Shown here: positions 12,564-46,158 of the stretch, piece by piece | Layout: each line of letters opens with the position of its first letter | Numbering within the stretch: the first letter of the stretch is position 1 | Origin: Haliotis asinina | Lineage: Eukaryota > Mollusca > Gastropoda > Lepetellida > Haliotidae | DNA length: 64,000 bases | Direction of reading: 5' to 3' | Assembly (NCBI RefSeq): GCF_037392515.1 | Contig: NC_090282.1 | Coordinates: forward strand, 28,567,554 to 28,631,553 | Notes under the pieces: generated by a model | What the model saw: the letters and a program-made list of their open reading frames with translations, nothing else | Databases searched by the model: none | What the model was told of the DNA's origin: nothing | Made by a program: the position numbers and the translations under genes

Positions 12564-15500
12564 ATGACCGCCATGAAGCTTTATCCAAGTTTCATTATGA
12601 TCTTGGTGTTAATTGGACAATGCCTATCACGTGACCAATTGAGACTCTTGAGTTACACCAAGTTGGCATCCTATCTCGAGCCCGCTCACACGCATCCGGT
12701 GTACAAGTTGCTTGGTGGAACGGCAACAGCAGGTGCCTACGACGTGGATGGCCACGTATTGTATGTTATAGGTAAAACATATTCACTTATATATCTCAGT
12801 ACCGGGATATTGACGCTGCCAGATGTGGAATTATTATACTGACGTTACGCGGACTTTGTATTGACGTTGTAATGGCACTGTAATGATACTGCATAGGTTT
12901 GGTATTGACGTCAGTTAGGTTTCTTTTAAACCATTGAATCCACCAGTGTTCTCGTTGCTGACAGTATTTACACAAAGGGTGAATCTACCCGACAGATGGC
13001 TCCAGATTATTGATCATTCACTGTATTCTTATCTTTTGTGAGGGAATTGATGGATATATGGTGTTTGCTATTAAAGCTGGCGTAAGCCGAATTTCCAAGG
13101 TCTCTCAGCTAAATCATGTAAATTATTATTAGTGTAGACATGTAAGGTGAGAACCTCTTGTAAACGTAGGGATTTTGTTTCATATATGTAATCCACCAGA
13201 AGATCTATGACTCACATACATCACTCGATGTCATACAAAATATCACAGATTAATGTGTACTGACATGACTTCACCCATTCGTTGGTACTGAGACGAATAG
13301 TTGTTACATTTACACGTCACATCAGATGCACTTGTACCACATTGCAAAAGGAGATAATTGTTATGAATATCGTAATACCTTTATGAAACGTTTCACCTTT
13401 ATGAAACGTTTCATTACATATTTTCAAGTAAAAGACAGTATCTCTCCCATCCTTCACTTCTCTTAGGCTCGAACTCTGTAAACCTGCACTGTAAGATATA
13501 ACTATGAACCCTAGAGAGGATAGGTCGAACGCTTGCATCTTTGTTCCTTCCTCTAAACATATATTCTGCACAAAGGAGACGCGTCCCCTGTTGTGCACGT
13601 CATTGACCTGTCTGACCCTGGATCCCCGCACCTGCTGGTCGACCATCTGTTCACTGAGACTCAAGGTCAGCCACGTGGGGTGGATGTTTGTGGTGGGGAA
13701 CTGGCTGTTGTCATGGCGTCATCAGATGACGTATATGAGGGACACGTGATGTTCTTTAAGACCTACAGTCAAGATGTGAAGACGTTGTTGTACCTGCGGA
13801 CAATACCGGGTGAGTGGAGATTCTCCCCAACAAAATGTACAGTGTCCAAGAGCATCAGAGTCGTTGCACGTTAGACTTCAGAGGTTATTCTGTTATAGTT
13901 TGACAGAAGGTATACCCAAAGTTACAGCAGTGATGTATCTCAGAGAAACCTTCATTAGTCATTATGAATTGCCGGGAAAACGAAGGTATGCACTCATGTT
14001 TAATTTAGCTGGATTTTGACAAACAAAATAATTGTAGGACAATAATGAAATGTCATCGTTTGGCAATGTGTCAGTGACCTCCGCTATATAACGCCTTCAA
14101 TCCAGCTACCTTCGAGATGGGAATTAGTGTACCTAATTAGATATGATTCTCCTCGGTCAAAGAAGGAAATCTAAGGCATTCTAAGGCATTAGCCGCCCAA
14201 CACGCAAAACACGTTTTTCTCAAGTACAGTGGAAGCTGTCTTAACCGGCACTCATCGGGACTGAAGAAATAATCCACTTTATAGATTGATTACCGGATTG
14301 TAGAGCTTATGATTAATTTACAGTTCAGACGTTACTGAGATTTTATGCCAGTGTTGACAACTTTCCGGATCGGACAGATGCCGGTTTTTCACAGTTTACA
14401 CTGTATTAGGTTAACAGTAAACCCTTGTCGTACAGTGGGTTCCTCTCCGTCCCATCTGGTGTACTCGAGAGACTGCACGACACTGGTTATCACCAATGAA
14501 GGAACACCTGGAAAGGATGTCTCCAACAAGTTTGTGGATCCAGAAGGTTCGGTGGCAATCCTGAGAAAGGACAGAAGTGGCACGTGGTCAGAGCAAACTG
14601 TAGACTTTAAGAAGTTCAACGGAAGGTTGGTAAGGAGAGCTCAAACGTTTAAGATGTTCAGTGAAAAAAAGCGAGTCGCAAGGCTACCACTGGTGTTGAT
14701 ATGCATCACCACGCTGGCAAACGTCATTGTGTTCATTACCTGATTCTGTAAGCGATTCAAATCTCCGTAATTTGTAGTGCGTCCTTATTCGTCACAAAGA
14801 TTGCTGATGTGTGGTTAAACAATACTCACTCGCCCACTCATTGTTCTTGTGAGGCTACCAAATCGTGATACCGTACTCCTTTGACCATGTCTTTAACATT
14901 TTGAAGTTTCAAAAAAGGGAAACGCTCTATCTGGAAAATGTTTGAGACGTGCTTTTAAGCTATTTTCAAAGAAAAAAGAGTGAATAAACATTGGTGTTTT
15001 GTGTACGTGTACGTGTCACATTAATACGTGTCAGAGATGCCCTGTATCTGTAGAAAAAAAATACCGTACCGAAAAAGTGTATCTACCCAAAACAAAACTG
15101 AATTTTGAGACTTGGCCATATACATCAATGATGCTATTTTACTATACACGCATCCAAACACTCTTTTTTGTCTTGTTGATGGGGACACAGATCTGACATT
15201 CGCCATCCCTCTGCGTGTGTCCGGACCTTCACCTCTGCACCAAGTTCTAATCTGTCGCAGGACCTGCAGCCGTCCTACGCTGTCATCACGCCGGATGACC
15301 ACACAGTATACATCACGCTGCAGGTACAGTCAGAAACTGACATCGGTAGGTCTTCTTCAAGAGGTACTACTACCCATACAAATAATTATGGAGCGTTCAG
15401 GCATAACGTATTGGTGTAATTTAAATTTGTTTGTTTTGTTTGTTGTAGTTGTTTTTGTCTCTGTTACGCTTCTTAAGGAACATGTATTTGTTCACAAACA

Positions 15501-18500
15501 AAATCATATTCAAACCGAAATTGGTTATACGACATACTGTCTCATACCTGTTTCATTGCAATAATTCTTATAGTGCTCTTTTACTCGCTTCTTCGTATCG
15601 TCAATGGTCAATGGTTGCCTAGATAAGACTGAAAATATAGTCATTGCGTAAAAAGGCTGATCCCCATATCGTGGATCTCACACGTTTCCAACCGCTGCAT
15701 TGCTACTGAGATCCAAGGTCGATTTTTTTAGGCAGGAATACTGCGGAACGACAGTGCATAGAGTCTGTTACTGTTGAGCTTGCTACCAGTGTCTTCTCTC
15801 AGGCCTCCTTGATTTATCTGGAATATTGCCGACTGCGAAGTTGAAAAGAGCACTCACTCAATCCATATAGTTTATCACTTTATGTATCCTATTACCTTGT
15901 ATAGTTTGCATATACACAGGACAATAATGCCATTGCGAGGGTATCGGTGAGAGGGGGTGAGGTGAAGGGCATCTACAGTCTCGGCACCAAGAGCTGGAAC
16001 CAGAGTCAACTAGATCCAAGTGACCAGGACGGAGGTATGGACATTCTGGCATAAAAGGTGGAGTGGAAATGAGAAAGGACAAGAGTCATCAGAAGATGAA
16101 AGATATCAAATGCTTTTCGAGTTGTGATCCGGAAACGAGGCACATTCCTTCATTTTGAGACTAAGTCCGAATTGTTTTCATGGGAACCCAGAAAATGATA
16201 CAACACAAAAACCTGCAAATAGCAAAAGGCACCACTTTAGGGTCTGCCACAAATATCTGCTAAGTTTTGCTGAAAGATATTAAGAAGCTTTTCAGTTCTG
16301 CTCCACAAACGAAGCCCATCCCTCCATTTTGAGACAAAGTCTAAACGTTTCCATGGAAGCCGAGAAAATAATAAACCACAAAAACCTGTAAATAGCAAAA
16401 GTTTTGCAGAAAAATATTGAACGGTTTTTGAGTTCTCCGGAGGAAACGAAGCCCACCCCACCATTAGACTAACACCAAAATGTTCCATGGAAAAACAAAA
16501 AAATATATACATGCCAAAACTCTGTAAATAGGCACAACTATAGGTTGTGATTATTATATCTATCAAGTTTGGTCTAAAAATATTGAACGGTTTCTGAATT
16601 ATGCTGCGGAAACAAAATGATTATGGACGGGCGAACAGACAGACGAGGCGTCGACTATATCCCCCCGGCATGTAATGTAAAATTGACATACTTCTTCTGA
16701 AACATCAACTTTGATCTTTTTAACGAATGGCCTTGTATATACCATGTATTCCTCACCATGAAGATACCCAATATGCGGCATACCCAACCCACTGGACCTT
16801 GTACATACTGCGTATTTAACCCTATCTGCCTATTCTGTAGCATACCCCGTCATCTCTGACAATTTCCTCTTAAACAGAGTTCACTAATGACCTGTATATA
16901 CTCTATATCCCACACGTCCCATCGTTCTTCCTTCTGACTTTGGAACTGTGAAGGTACCCACCTCGCGAAGTATCCCATCCACGGGATGTACCAGCCCCGG
17001 GCGATGAAGATGCTACAGAAAGACGGAAAGATGTACCTGCTGACAGCGGACGAGGGGAGGATCAAGGAGTACAGCGTTGGACGGCATGGCTTCTACTGGT
17101 CAGAGGCAACGGCTGCTTCTGTAGGAACATCTGGCTCACAGAACAACACATTAACAGACATGCTGACCCGGCCTGACAAACTAGGTATCCACTCCTTTCC
17201 CCGTTGAACTGTATTGCGATCAACGTTGTACGACCAAGGTATTTCGTGGGCCTTCATTTGAGGCAGACTCTTTTATGCCTCTGCTAAGACACTGAACCTA
17301 TTGATTTTACGGCGTATTAATGTCTTCGACACTACTTTCCCTACTTACCGAATATCAGGGTCAGGGTCCCGATCCACAAAGCGTTCTTAAAGAACTACCG
17401 TAAGTTTGTAATTTACCATTAGCCTACGATATGGGTCAGTGTCCACTTGCACAAAGCAATCTTAGCGCTACGACTATCTTAAGCCTGTGTTGAAGAATGG
17501 GAGTTACAATCATTGTAGCGCTAAGATCGCTTCGTGCAAGTCAGCCCAGGACCCTGTCGTCTATTATATATATACTTTTGGCATGTGTAGTTTGGTCTAT
17601 GTTGCTTGTCTTGAGATGCGACTGATGGGACTGGGTGATGTTGCGCACAGGCGTGGTTGATGCATGTCTTTACATCCCGATTACATTGATCGCTCTTCAT
17701 TATGCCAATCATTTGATAGCCCTGTCAAGGTTCTATGTTTTTTTATTATTATTATTTGACCGGCGTTATATAACTGGCCTGTTGATAATTGCGTCATTAA
17801 ACAACAAACTAACAAGTAATAAAACTTTTATCACATTCGCAATCTTGTGCCCTTATCGCACGCTACAGGTATTCACTTGTGTGTTTTGAAAACAGGTAGA
17901 CTATTGATCAGTAAATGTAATCTCAACTCCTCGGGGATTACCGACATCCACACGTTTGGTGGGCGTGGCTTTTCCATCTGGGATACTACCGACCTGACCC
18001 ATGGGCCTGTATATAACAGTGGGGGTGAGGTAGAGGAGGTCAATGAACTCCTACTGGACAACGTCTTCAACACCGACGTCACATCATCTATGAAATCAAG
18101 CCCAGAGAGCATGAGAGATGCCAGTTCTAAAGATTTCGTGAGTTTCCTTTAAAGGATTCACTTGAACCTTTTAAGAGGCATCTTTTAAAATCATAAACAA
18201 CACTTTCTTGATTTGAAAACAAAATTAACGACTGATGTAATGAAACATCAATACTTGATCAACACTTTGATATAATATCGTCACTCTTCAGCCATGTAGT
18301 TTCAAACGAAAGTAAAGTCAAAGCCCTTTGCTCAAAGAGATCTCGATACGTCGATACGTTCAGGACCCAGGGACCCGGAGCTCCTATCACAAAGCTAAAG
18401 TTAACCTTAACTCCCATTCTTTAACACTGCGCTATGGTTACCTTAGACTTAGGTAACCTCCCATTTTTGAACGTGGCACGAATGTTACCTAAGTCTGAGG

Positions 18501-20393
18501 TAACCTTAGTGCACTGTTAAAGAATGGGAGTTAAGGTTGCCTAAGTCTTAGGTAACCTTAGCGCAGTGTTAAAGAATGGGAGTTAAGGTTAACCTTAGTA
18601 AAGGTTGCTTCGTGAAAGAAGCCCCAGATCCACAATGCGTTCATAACGTTACAACCTGTCGTAACTCTAGAATTTACCATAGGCTTACAAATACCGTAGC
18701 TTTAGGAATGTCTTGTGGACGGGGATCCTGGATTGTAGTAACAAGAACATCAAAAGCGTTCTTGGAGGATATGTTTTGTTACATATATAACTTCCGGCCA
18801 GGGAACAACCGTTTTTTAATATCTACTCAAGCAGATTCCAATGGGTATAAAGGGCAAATTAGCTGTGGAAACTATATGGATAACTGAAAATCAGTTATGA
18901 CACCCGGTGTTCAGGAAAAGATCAAGCATGGCCTTCCTGTCACGAGTTGTCAATTCCAGGGTCCCAAACTGAGTGCTTTGGATGTAGTGGAGGACAACGG
19001 GAAGACATACTTGGTGCTGGGGAGTCAGAGGATGGGGAGTCTGTACCTGTACACGGTGGACATGGGTTCGTTGACCACAGATCTCAACCATGTCTTCAGA
19101 CAGGGCGGCATTAAACAGACCATGGAGGACATGTACAAGCAGGGCACTGCTGGCGACGTTGGTATCTCGGACATCAGGTGGGGGATATGTGTTATCCTAT
19201 GCAGAGAGACCATGTTGAATGTCTTTATACCCGTGAAGAACCTGCTAAAACGTCAGCAGTTTGAGCGAGTGAGTTTTACGCTGCACTCAGCAATATTCAA
19301 GCTATATGGCAGCAGTCTGTAAATAATCGAGTCTGGACCAGACAATCAAGCGATCAACAGCATGAGCATCGATCTGCGCAGTTGGGAACAAATGACAGGT
19401 ATCAACCAAATCAGCAAACCTGACCACCCGATACCGTTAGTCACCTCTCACAAGCATAGTCGCCTTTTATGCAAGCATGGATTGCTGAAGGCCTGTTCTA
19501 CCCACACCATCACGGGTGCTGGCATGTGGTGTGGTACATGAGAGTGTGGGTTCGAATCCTGGAAGGGACTCAACCCAACAAAACTACCAGGATCTATACT
19601 TTACTAAGTGTAACAAGCATGGGCAACTTGTTGGTTTACATATTGTATTATTGGGTTTCTGGCTAGATTTGAATATTACAGATTGATATCATATAGCTGA
19701 ACATTGCTGTGTGTGGCACAAAGTGTAAAGCCTCTGAATGTATACCTTGGTATCTCGAATCTCGAATTTCGAATATCAGGTTGGCAATATCAAAGTGTTC
19801 TTTTGCACTGTGGTCTTGTTGAGAGTTTGCTAAGGTATATATGAAGGTCGCTATCAAGCTGGGCATATCATATAGTGGTAGTTTGTGTGCTTGCCAAAGT
19901 GATAGTTCAAGACTTGAATAATAGACTAGATTTTCTCATGGTGCTCTCGAACACATAAATATTTGGTTGGTCCTTTAGGTCAGATTCATGTTAAGTTGGA
20001 TGAGGTTGGGGAAGGTGGTGACGGCTGTTTAAGGTGGAATTGTTATTGCTTATTTTAGTGGCTTGCAAAGTAAATTGTTTTGTCTTGTTTCAGTTGAATG
20101 GCAGATATTTCTCTACTTGTTGATTCATGGGCGGTCAGGTAGCGGAATGGTTAAAGCATCTGCCCATATCCCCTTGAAGACCTGAGTTTGATTCCCCACA
20201 TGGATACAATGTGTGAAGCCCATTTCTGGTGTCCCCTGTCATGATATTGCTGGAATATTGTGAAAAAAACAGACTAAAACTCACTTGTTTCAGACTCATC
20301 TCATCCAAGCACACCCCAGCCAACAAGACACTGGCAGTGGTCATCAGCAATGGGTCAGGCACAGTGTCAGTGTATGAAATTGATCCTTCTTAG
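12564..20393 (+). CDS. Secreted MSP130-like (choice-of-anchor I) protein
   Basis: Nine coding exons: 12564-12771, 13576-13809, 14436-14625, 15191-15323, 15920-16034, 16954-17184, 17896-18137, 18915-19177, 20294-20393 (TAG), 571 residues; all phases agree. The N-terminus (MKLYPSFIMILVLIGQCLS) is a signal peptide; a second ATG at 12573 has the better Kozak context. The rest is one repeat-rich beta domain with family marks: VVHVIDLSDPGSP, SSPSHLVYSRD, VITNEGTPG, FVDPEGSVAI, SYAVITPDDHTVYITLQ, DNNAIARV, LLTADEGRIKEY, TYLVLGSQRMGSLYLY and VVISNGSGTVSVYE. This is the family annotated in molluscs as mesenchyme-specific cell surface glycoprotein; urchin MSP130 acts in skeleton formation. No hydrophobic C-terminus is seen, so a GPI anchor is unlikely. 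The Asp/Arg/Ser-Lys-Gly signature usual in bacterial members between exons 7 and 8 looks degenerate. Exon 3 uses a GTTGGT donor. Confidence 0.9.
13377..13414. repeat. Short tandem palindrome
   Basis: Two copies of 'cctttatgaaacgtttca' in a row, each holding the 12 bp palindrome TGAAACGTTTCA. They lie in intron 1 of the MSP130-like gene, about 160 bp before exon 2. This could be a binding site pair or chance. Confidence 0.5.
14227..14403. mobile_element. TA-flanked MITE next to exon 3 acceptor
   Basis: A 177 bp element with imperfect terminal inverted repeats: CAGTGGAAGCTGTCTTAACC at the left, and at the right the complement of CAGTGTAAACTGTGAAAAACC. Both continue into CGGCA. It is bounded by TA on both sides (14225-14226 and 14404-14405), as for Tc1/mariner/pogo-type elements. 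Its right end is only 32 bp before exon 3 of the MSP130-like gene, so it now supplies part of the 3' splice region. Confidence 0.7.
16110..16640 (+). repeat. Degenerate dispersed/tandem repeat in MSP130-like intron 5
   Basis: Three diverged units share 'cggaaacgaagcccat', 'ccattttgagac', 'ccatggaa', 'aaaacctgtaaatag' and 'aatattgaacggttt'. The last ends in 'acagacagacgag', a tail I associate with a common mollusc repeat. It carries no gene. Confidence 0.55.
17445..17541. mobile_element. Foldback MITE in MSP130-like intron 6
   Basis: About 97 bp palindrome. The left arm has 'acttgcacaaagcaatctta' followed by gcgcta; the right arm has 'tagcgctaagatcgcttcgt' followed by gcaagt. A related half-unit lies just upstream (about 17365-17435). 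Confidence 0.7.
18377..18625. mobile_element. Complex nested palindromic MITE in MSP130-like intron 7
   Basis: The block 'ttaactcccattctttaaca' plus 'ctgcgcta' occurs once at the left, and its complement occurs twice at the right. Inner arms 'ggttaccttagacttaggta' and complements alternate with them. The result is a palindrome with an internal duplicated arm, about 250 bp in all. Confidence 0.7.
19262..19525 (-). repeat. Family-A interspersed repeat, reverse orientation
   Basis: Full-length copy read from the minus strand: 'gtgagttttacgctgcactc', 'gatcaacagcatgagcatcg', 'cctgaccacccgataccgtt' and 'ggattgctgaaggcctgttc'. It lies in intron 8 of the MSP130-like gene, starting 85 bp after exon 8. 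Confidence 0.8.
20128..20285 (+). repeat. tRNA-derived SINE (family B)
   Basis: Head 'ggtagcggaatggttaaagc', B-box-like 'gtttgattccccacatgg', body 'gaagcccatttctggtgtcc' and tail 'gatattgctggaatattg'. It ends 9 bp before exon 9 of the MSP130-like gene, so the SINE tail lies inside the 3' splice region. Confidence 0.75.
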
Positions 20394-20399
20394 GGATAC

Positions 20400-20405
20400 A
20401 ATAAA
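20400..20405 (+). terminator. Candidate poly(A) signal of MSP130-like gene
   Basis: AATAAA six bases after the TAG stop. If used, the 3' UTR would be only about 25-30 nt, which is unusually short; a signal further downstream cannot be excluded. Confidence 0.4.
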
Positions 20406-20518
20406 CAACATAAGCAGTCATAACTTCATGCAGTTCTTTACAAATGGACTTACTAAAGACAGATCATTTTTTTCCAAATGTCAATAATCCAAATTAATCC
20501 ATTGAATTGTCCGTTGGT

Positions 20519-20745
20519 TGGTTGGTTTGTGGTTTACAGCGACTCTCAGCATTATTCCAGGTAGAGGTTTGGATCAGTTAATCCAGTGATCAACATCATG
20601 AGCATTGATGTACACAATTATTTGGCATACGATGAGATGTGTCAACAAAGTCAGTGAGCCTGAACACCCGATCCTGTTGCTTTTCATGATGAGCATGGGT
20701 TGCTTAAGACCAATTCTAGCCCATATCTTCAGGGGTAAATTAAAT
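20519..20745 (-). repeat. Family-A interspersed repeat, old reverse copy
   Basis: Keeps 'ccagtgatcaacatcatgag', 'gatgagatgtgtcaacaaag' and 'gagcatgggttgctt'. Strongly diverged at both ends. Confidence 0.65.
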
Positions 20746-21571
20746 TTGAAAGCACCTTGTATAGAACAGATGTTGCTGCAAAGCCTTTTACCTAATATAA
20801 CCATAGCCAGTGGGTATGCTGTTATATACATATACAACCCATGTTCCTCAAGATGGTACAAGGTTGAACACCACACTATCACCTCACACTGCCCGCTACC
20901 CATTCACTGCCAGTTGAACATAGGTATTTGATGAAAACGTACCTCCCTCCCTCATTTGGGTCACAAATTTGTCTGTGTGAGGCAGCGCCAAAACCCTAGA
21001 AACTCTCTCAACCCGTGTTGCCTGATTTGACTGTGTTAGTCACCTCAGAATGTTATGTGTACGGGTACCCAAGAAATACATACAGGACTAGGACGTAATT
21101 TTCCGTGTTTTACAATTTCAATACCCAACACTTTATTAAGCATCCAACACTTTAGAACCCAATCAAAATCAACGTTTGAAATAGGAAATAACACCCCAAA
21201 ATCTGCTATTTAGGTAAGGAAGTGTTTTCAGCAGGTATTATCTCAGGCCCCAAAATTAAGGTCAATACTTAACAACTTCAGGGAAAAGATAACAACACCT
21301 TCCACATAATGTTCATAAGTACAACTTTCTGAAGCTTCAGTCAGGATTTAGAAAAGGTTTATTTAAAACACCTAGTTTCAATTTTCATGAATCACCCCCA
21401 TGATATTGTAATTTGAAACCTCTGGCTAACCAGTCTGAAGGAGGAGTGCTTGAATGTGTTGGAGGTAATATTCTGAGGATAACTGCTGCTTGTGTTTTAA
21501 ACAGTTTATACCACAGGTAGAAAGTTTCCCTGTCAGTTAACAATATCATACATCACTATAAACAAACAATT

Positions 21572-21577
21572 TTTATT
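21572..21577 (-). terminator. Candidate poly(A) signal of PIK3C3
   Basis: AATAAA on the minus strand about 915 bp after the PIK3C3 stop codon. It would give a 3' UTR of roughly 0.9 kb. Another AATAAA lies near 21131. Confidence 0.4.
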
Positions 21578-22120
21578 CATCAGTTTTGTACAAATATTTA
21601 CATAAATGTACATGTGATATATACATTATTGGACACTATACTTATTCACACAATTTACATAAGAAAATTTGATTAATATGGTGACAACTAAATCTAGCGT
21701 CGATAATGAAAGCAACCAGACATTGATAGGAATTGTCAGGTGCACTGAATGCCTGCACAGAACCATGTGTAACACCGGGTTACACCATAATACACACTTG
21801 GAATGTAACTCACATATAAGATATGTATAATACAGGATATATTTACTGCAGCTAAAAATCTTCAGAACTAAAATAGTCATTTCTCAGATAACTTAGGATT
21901 CTAGAAATTGTTGAAGAATTACCACAATACATGTATATGGCCACTGGACAAATCAACAAACAGTTTCTCACAGAAAACATATCCAGTTATGGAATTAACT
22001 CGTGTGACAAGTTTTTCACTTTTATCCATTCACCCACAGATTCAACACCTGGGAATTTGTAACATAATATTACACTAGGCAAGTTACCTGCCAATGCAAA
22101 CATCAAGCACTTTGAATACC

Positions 22121-22230
22121 AGGGCCTAGATTTTCAAAGTTCTCTTAGTGCTAAGACAGTTGCAAGTACCATACATTAACACTACATACGACTATCTTAG
22201 CACTAAGACAGCTGTGAGAAACTAGGCCCT
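22121..22230. mobile_element. 110 bp MITE with AGGGCCTAG ends
   Basis: The termini AGGGCCTAG and CTAGGCCCT are exact complements. Inside, 'tcttagtgctaagac' and 'tcttagcactaagacag' extend the palindrome. It lies in the probable PIK3C3 3' UTR or just beyond it. Confidence 0.7.
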
Positions 22231-22491
22231 GATCACCATGTGGTAATGCTGAAGGACTGGTCTCTATGAAGAAATAGTCAGTGGGTAGTCACTTAAAGTT
22301 TCTTTCTTTACCTTTCTTGACTTCACTATAGATCTTCACTTTCAAGTTAAAATAGCCAACTGACCATTAAGGATTTGATGGATATCTTCGAGTATATCTG
22401 GTCTTCAGTACACAATTTTGTCCACTTTGGTTGTTGTATCACAACTCACAGTATTGCACTCTGATATTGCACACTTCAGGATCAGTTTCTT

Positions 22492-44650
<22,159 letters not shown>

Positions 44651-46158
44651 CGTTCTTCCGGAAATTCACTGTTAACTACGGGAGGTAACTCTGTGATGAC
44701 GACAGATAACGAACTTTCGGGGATTCCCCTGCTCGACAATGAGATCTCAGCGCATCTTTGCATCTTTTTTAATTCGTATTACTGACAAATGACAAAAAAA
44801 GAAAATTGTAATACATGAATGTACACTGTAAAAAGTTCTAAAAGAAACGACCTCATGTCGGAATCACGCCTTGAAAGAAACCACTATATTCCCATTCTGA
44901 ATTTAAGAAAATATCTTGGTCAATAATATATTTCTAACCGCTAAACGAATGCATTTCCATCACAGGCATTCCTAACACGTACACTAGTGTGTAACGCTTA
45001 ATTAATTGTAGGTTATGCATTTTAATGTCTCGAATATGTAAGTTAGTGGCTGTGTAACTGTTGGTTTGACCTCATCTGCAATACACGACAAATTCATCTA
45101 CAACTTGATAGGATTTTTCGCAGTCTGCGTCCATACAACTCCTGTTTAGATGATAATAGAGACATCGTCCCTGTGCACTTTGGGTAAATAGTGAAAGGCA
45201 TGCAAAGAGAATTTCCTGCCATATATTGCCATTCAATGTCGTCATACATATATACAGTGTGTTTGGAGTAATTGTTATTTTATTATTTCTAAAACAGATT
45301 ACTCATCAATGATATAGTAATGACATCTGTGAAAAAATCCCCCAAACAAAAATACCAAATGACATGGACACTTGCACAAATGCATTTTGAATAAGCAAAA
45401 TTGGTAGTTTAATTGTATAAGTACTTCTGCTGTATTCTGCTTTAATAGACATGTTGCCTCAAGTTATGCGTGAACTATCCACAATACCGCCCTTGTTTCG
45501 TTTTAGTATATTGCCTTTTAAAGTCAGGAAGGTATGTTTTGCATGGAGGAGGTTGAGTAGCCCAGTGGTTAAAGCGTTCGCTGGTCGAGATAGCTAAGAT
45601 ACACAGCGTTCATGTTAGTAAACGCTAAATGTATCTTAGCTATGGTAGAGGGTACGATTCCCCACATAGGTACATTTTGTGAATTCCATTTCTGGTGTCT
45701 CCCGCGATGTTGCATTAATATTGCCAAAAGCGGCGTAAAAATGAACTTACTCACTTGCGTCTTCTGTTGTTTTCTTTTCCTGCCTATACATCAACGGATT
45801 TTATATCTGCTTTCCCCACTTATAGAAGATGCCGCTTAGTTTCGGGTGGGTACGGGCGGAAAGAACAATCCTGTATAGTCAAACTGTCGGGATAGAACTG
45901 GAGGATTACTGGCCACCATAACGGACAGACAATTATTTTCAAACGGATACTTTCGACCTCAAGAAAACTAATCCGTTTTCGTTTTATCTTCAAGGGCACT
46001 AGCTCATTTTAGTACTAACCGATAATTCCATAATCATTGCTGCCACTTCCGCCTGACGTGTAGTCGTGTGATTGTACATGCATCATGCTGTTATTCCGCC
46101 GTATGGACAGTTGATACTCACATTTAAATACTTTGTGACCGTGTGTTAAGTGTTCAAA
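44651..46158. promoter_or_regulatory. Divergent promoter interval PIK3C3 / FAM174-type gene
   Basis: The two start codons face away from each other with 1.5 kb between them, so both promoters and 5' UTRs should be here unless further upstream exons exist. No clear TATA box or CpG cluster is visible by eye. A family-B SINE with a palindromic insert (45548-45757) lies in the middle. Confidence 0.5.
45548..45757 (+). repeat. Family-B SINE with a palindromic internal segment
   Basis: Head 'gagtagcccagtggttaaag' plus 'cgttcgctggtcg', then a hairpin (about 45587-45642) made of 'atagctaagatacacagcg' and 'cgctaaatgtatcttagcta', then normal SINE body 'cgattccccacatagg', 'tccatttctggtgtctccc' and tail. 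The hairpin replaces the stretch between the A and B boxes. Confidence 0.75.

Larger units (their letters stand above)
20394..22491. other. Convergent intergenic region, MSP130-like and PIK3C3 3' ends
   Basis: No coding sequence is seen. It holds the two 3' UTRs facing each other, an old family-A copy (20519-20745) and a 110 bp MITE (22121-22230). Candidate poly(A) signals are at 20400-20405 (+) and 21572-21577 (-). Confidence 0.65.

Noticed and set aside
14345-14743. 132-codon frame as a separate gene
   Set aside because: It is exon 3 of the MSP130-like gene extended into both flanking introns and the MITE.
15112-15564. 150-codon frame as a gene
   Set aside because: It overlaps exon 4 in the wrong frame; the homologous frame is a different one.
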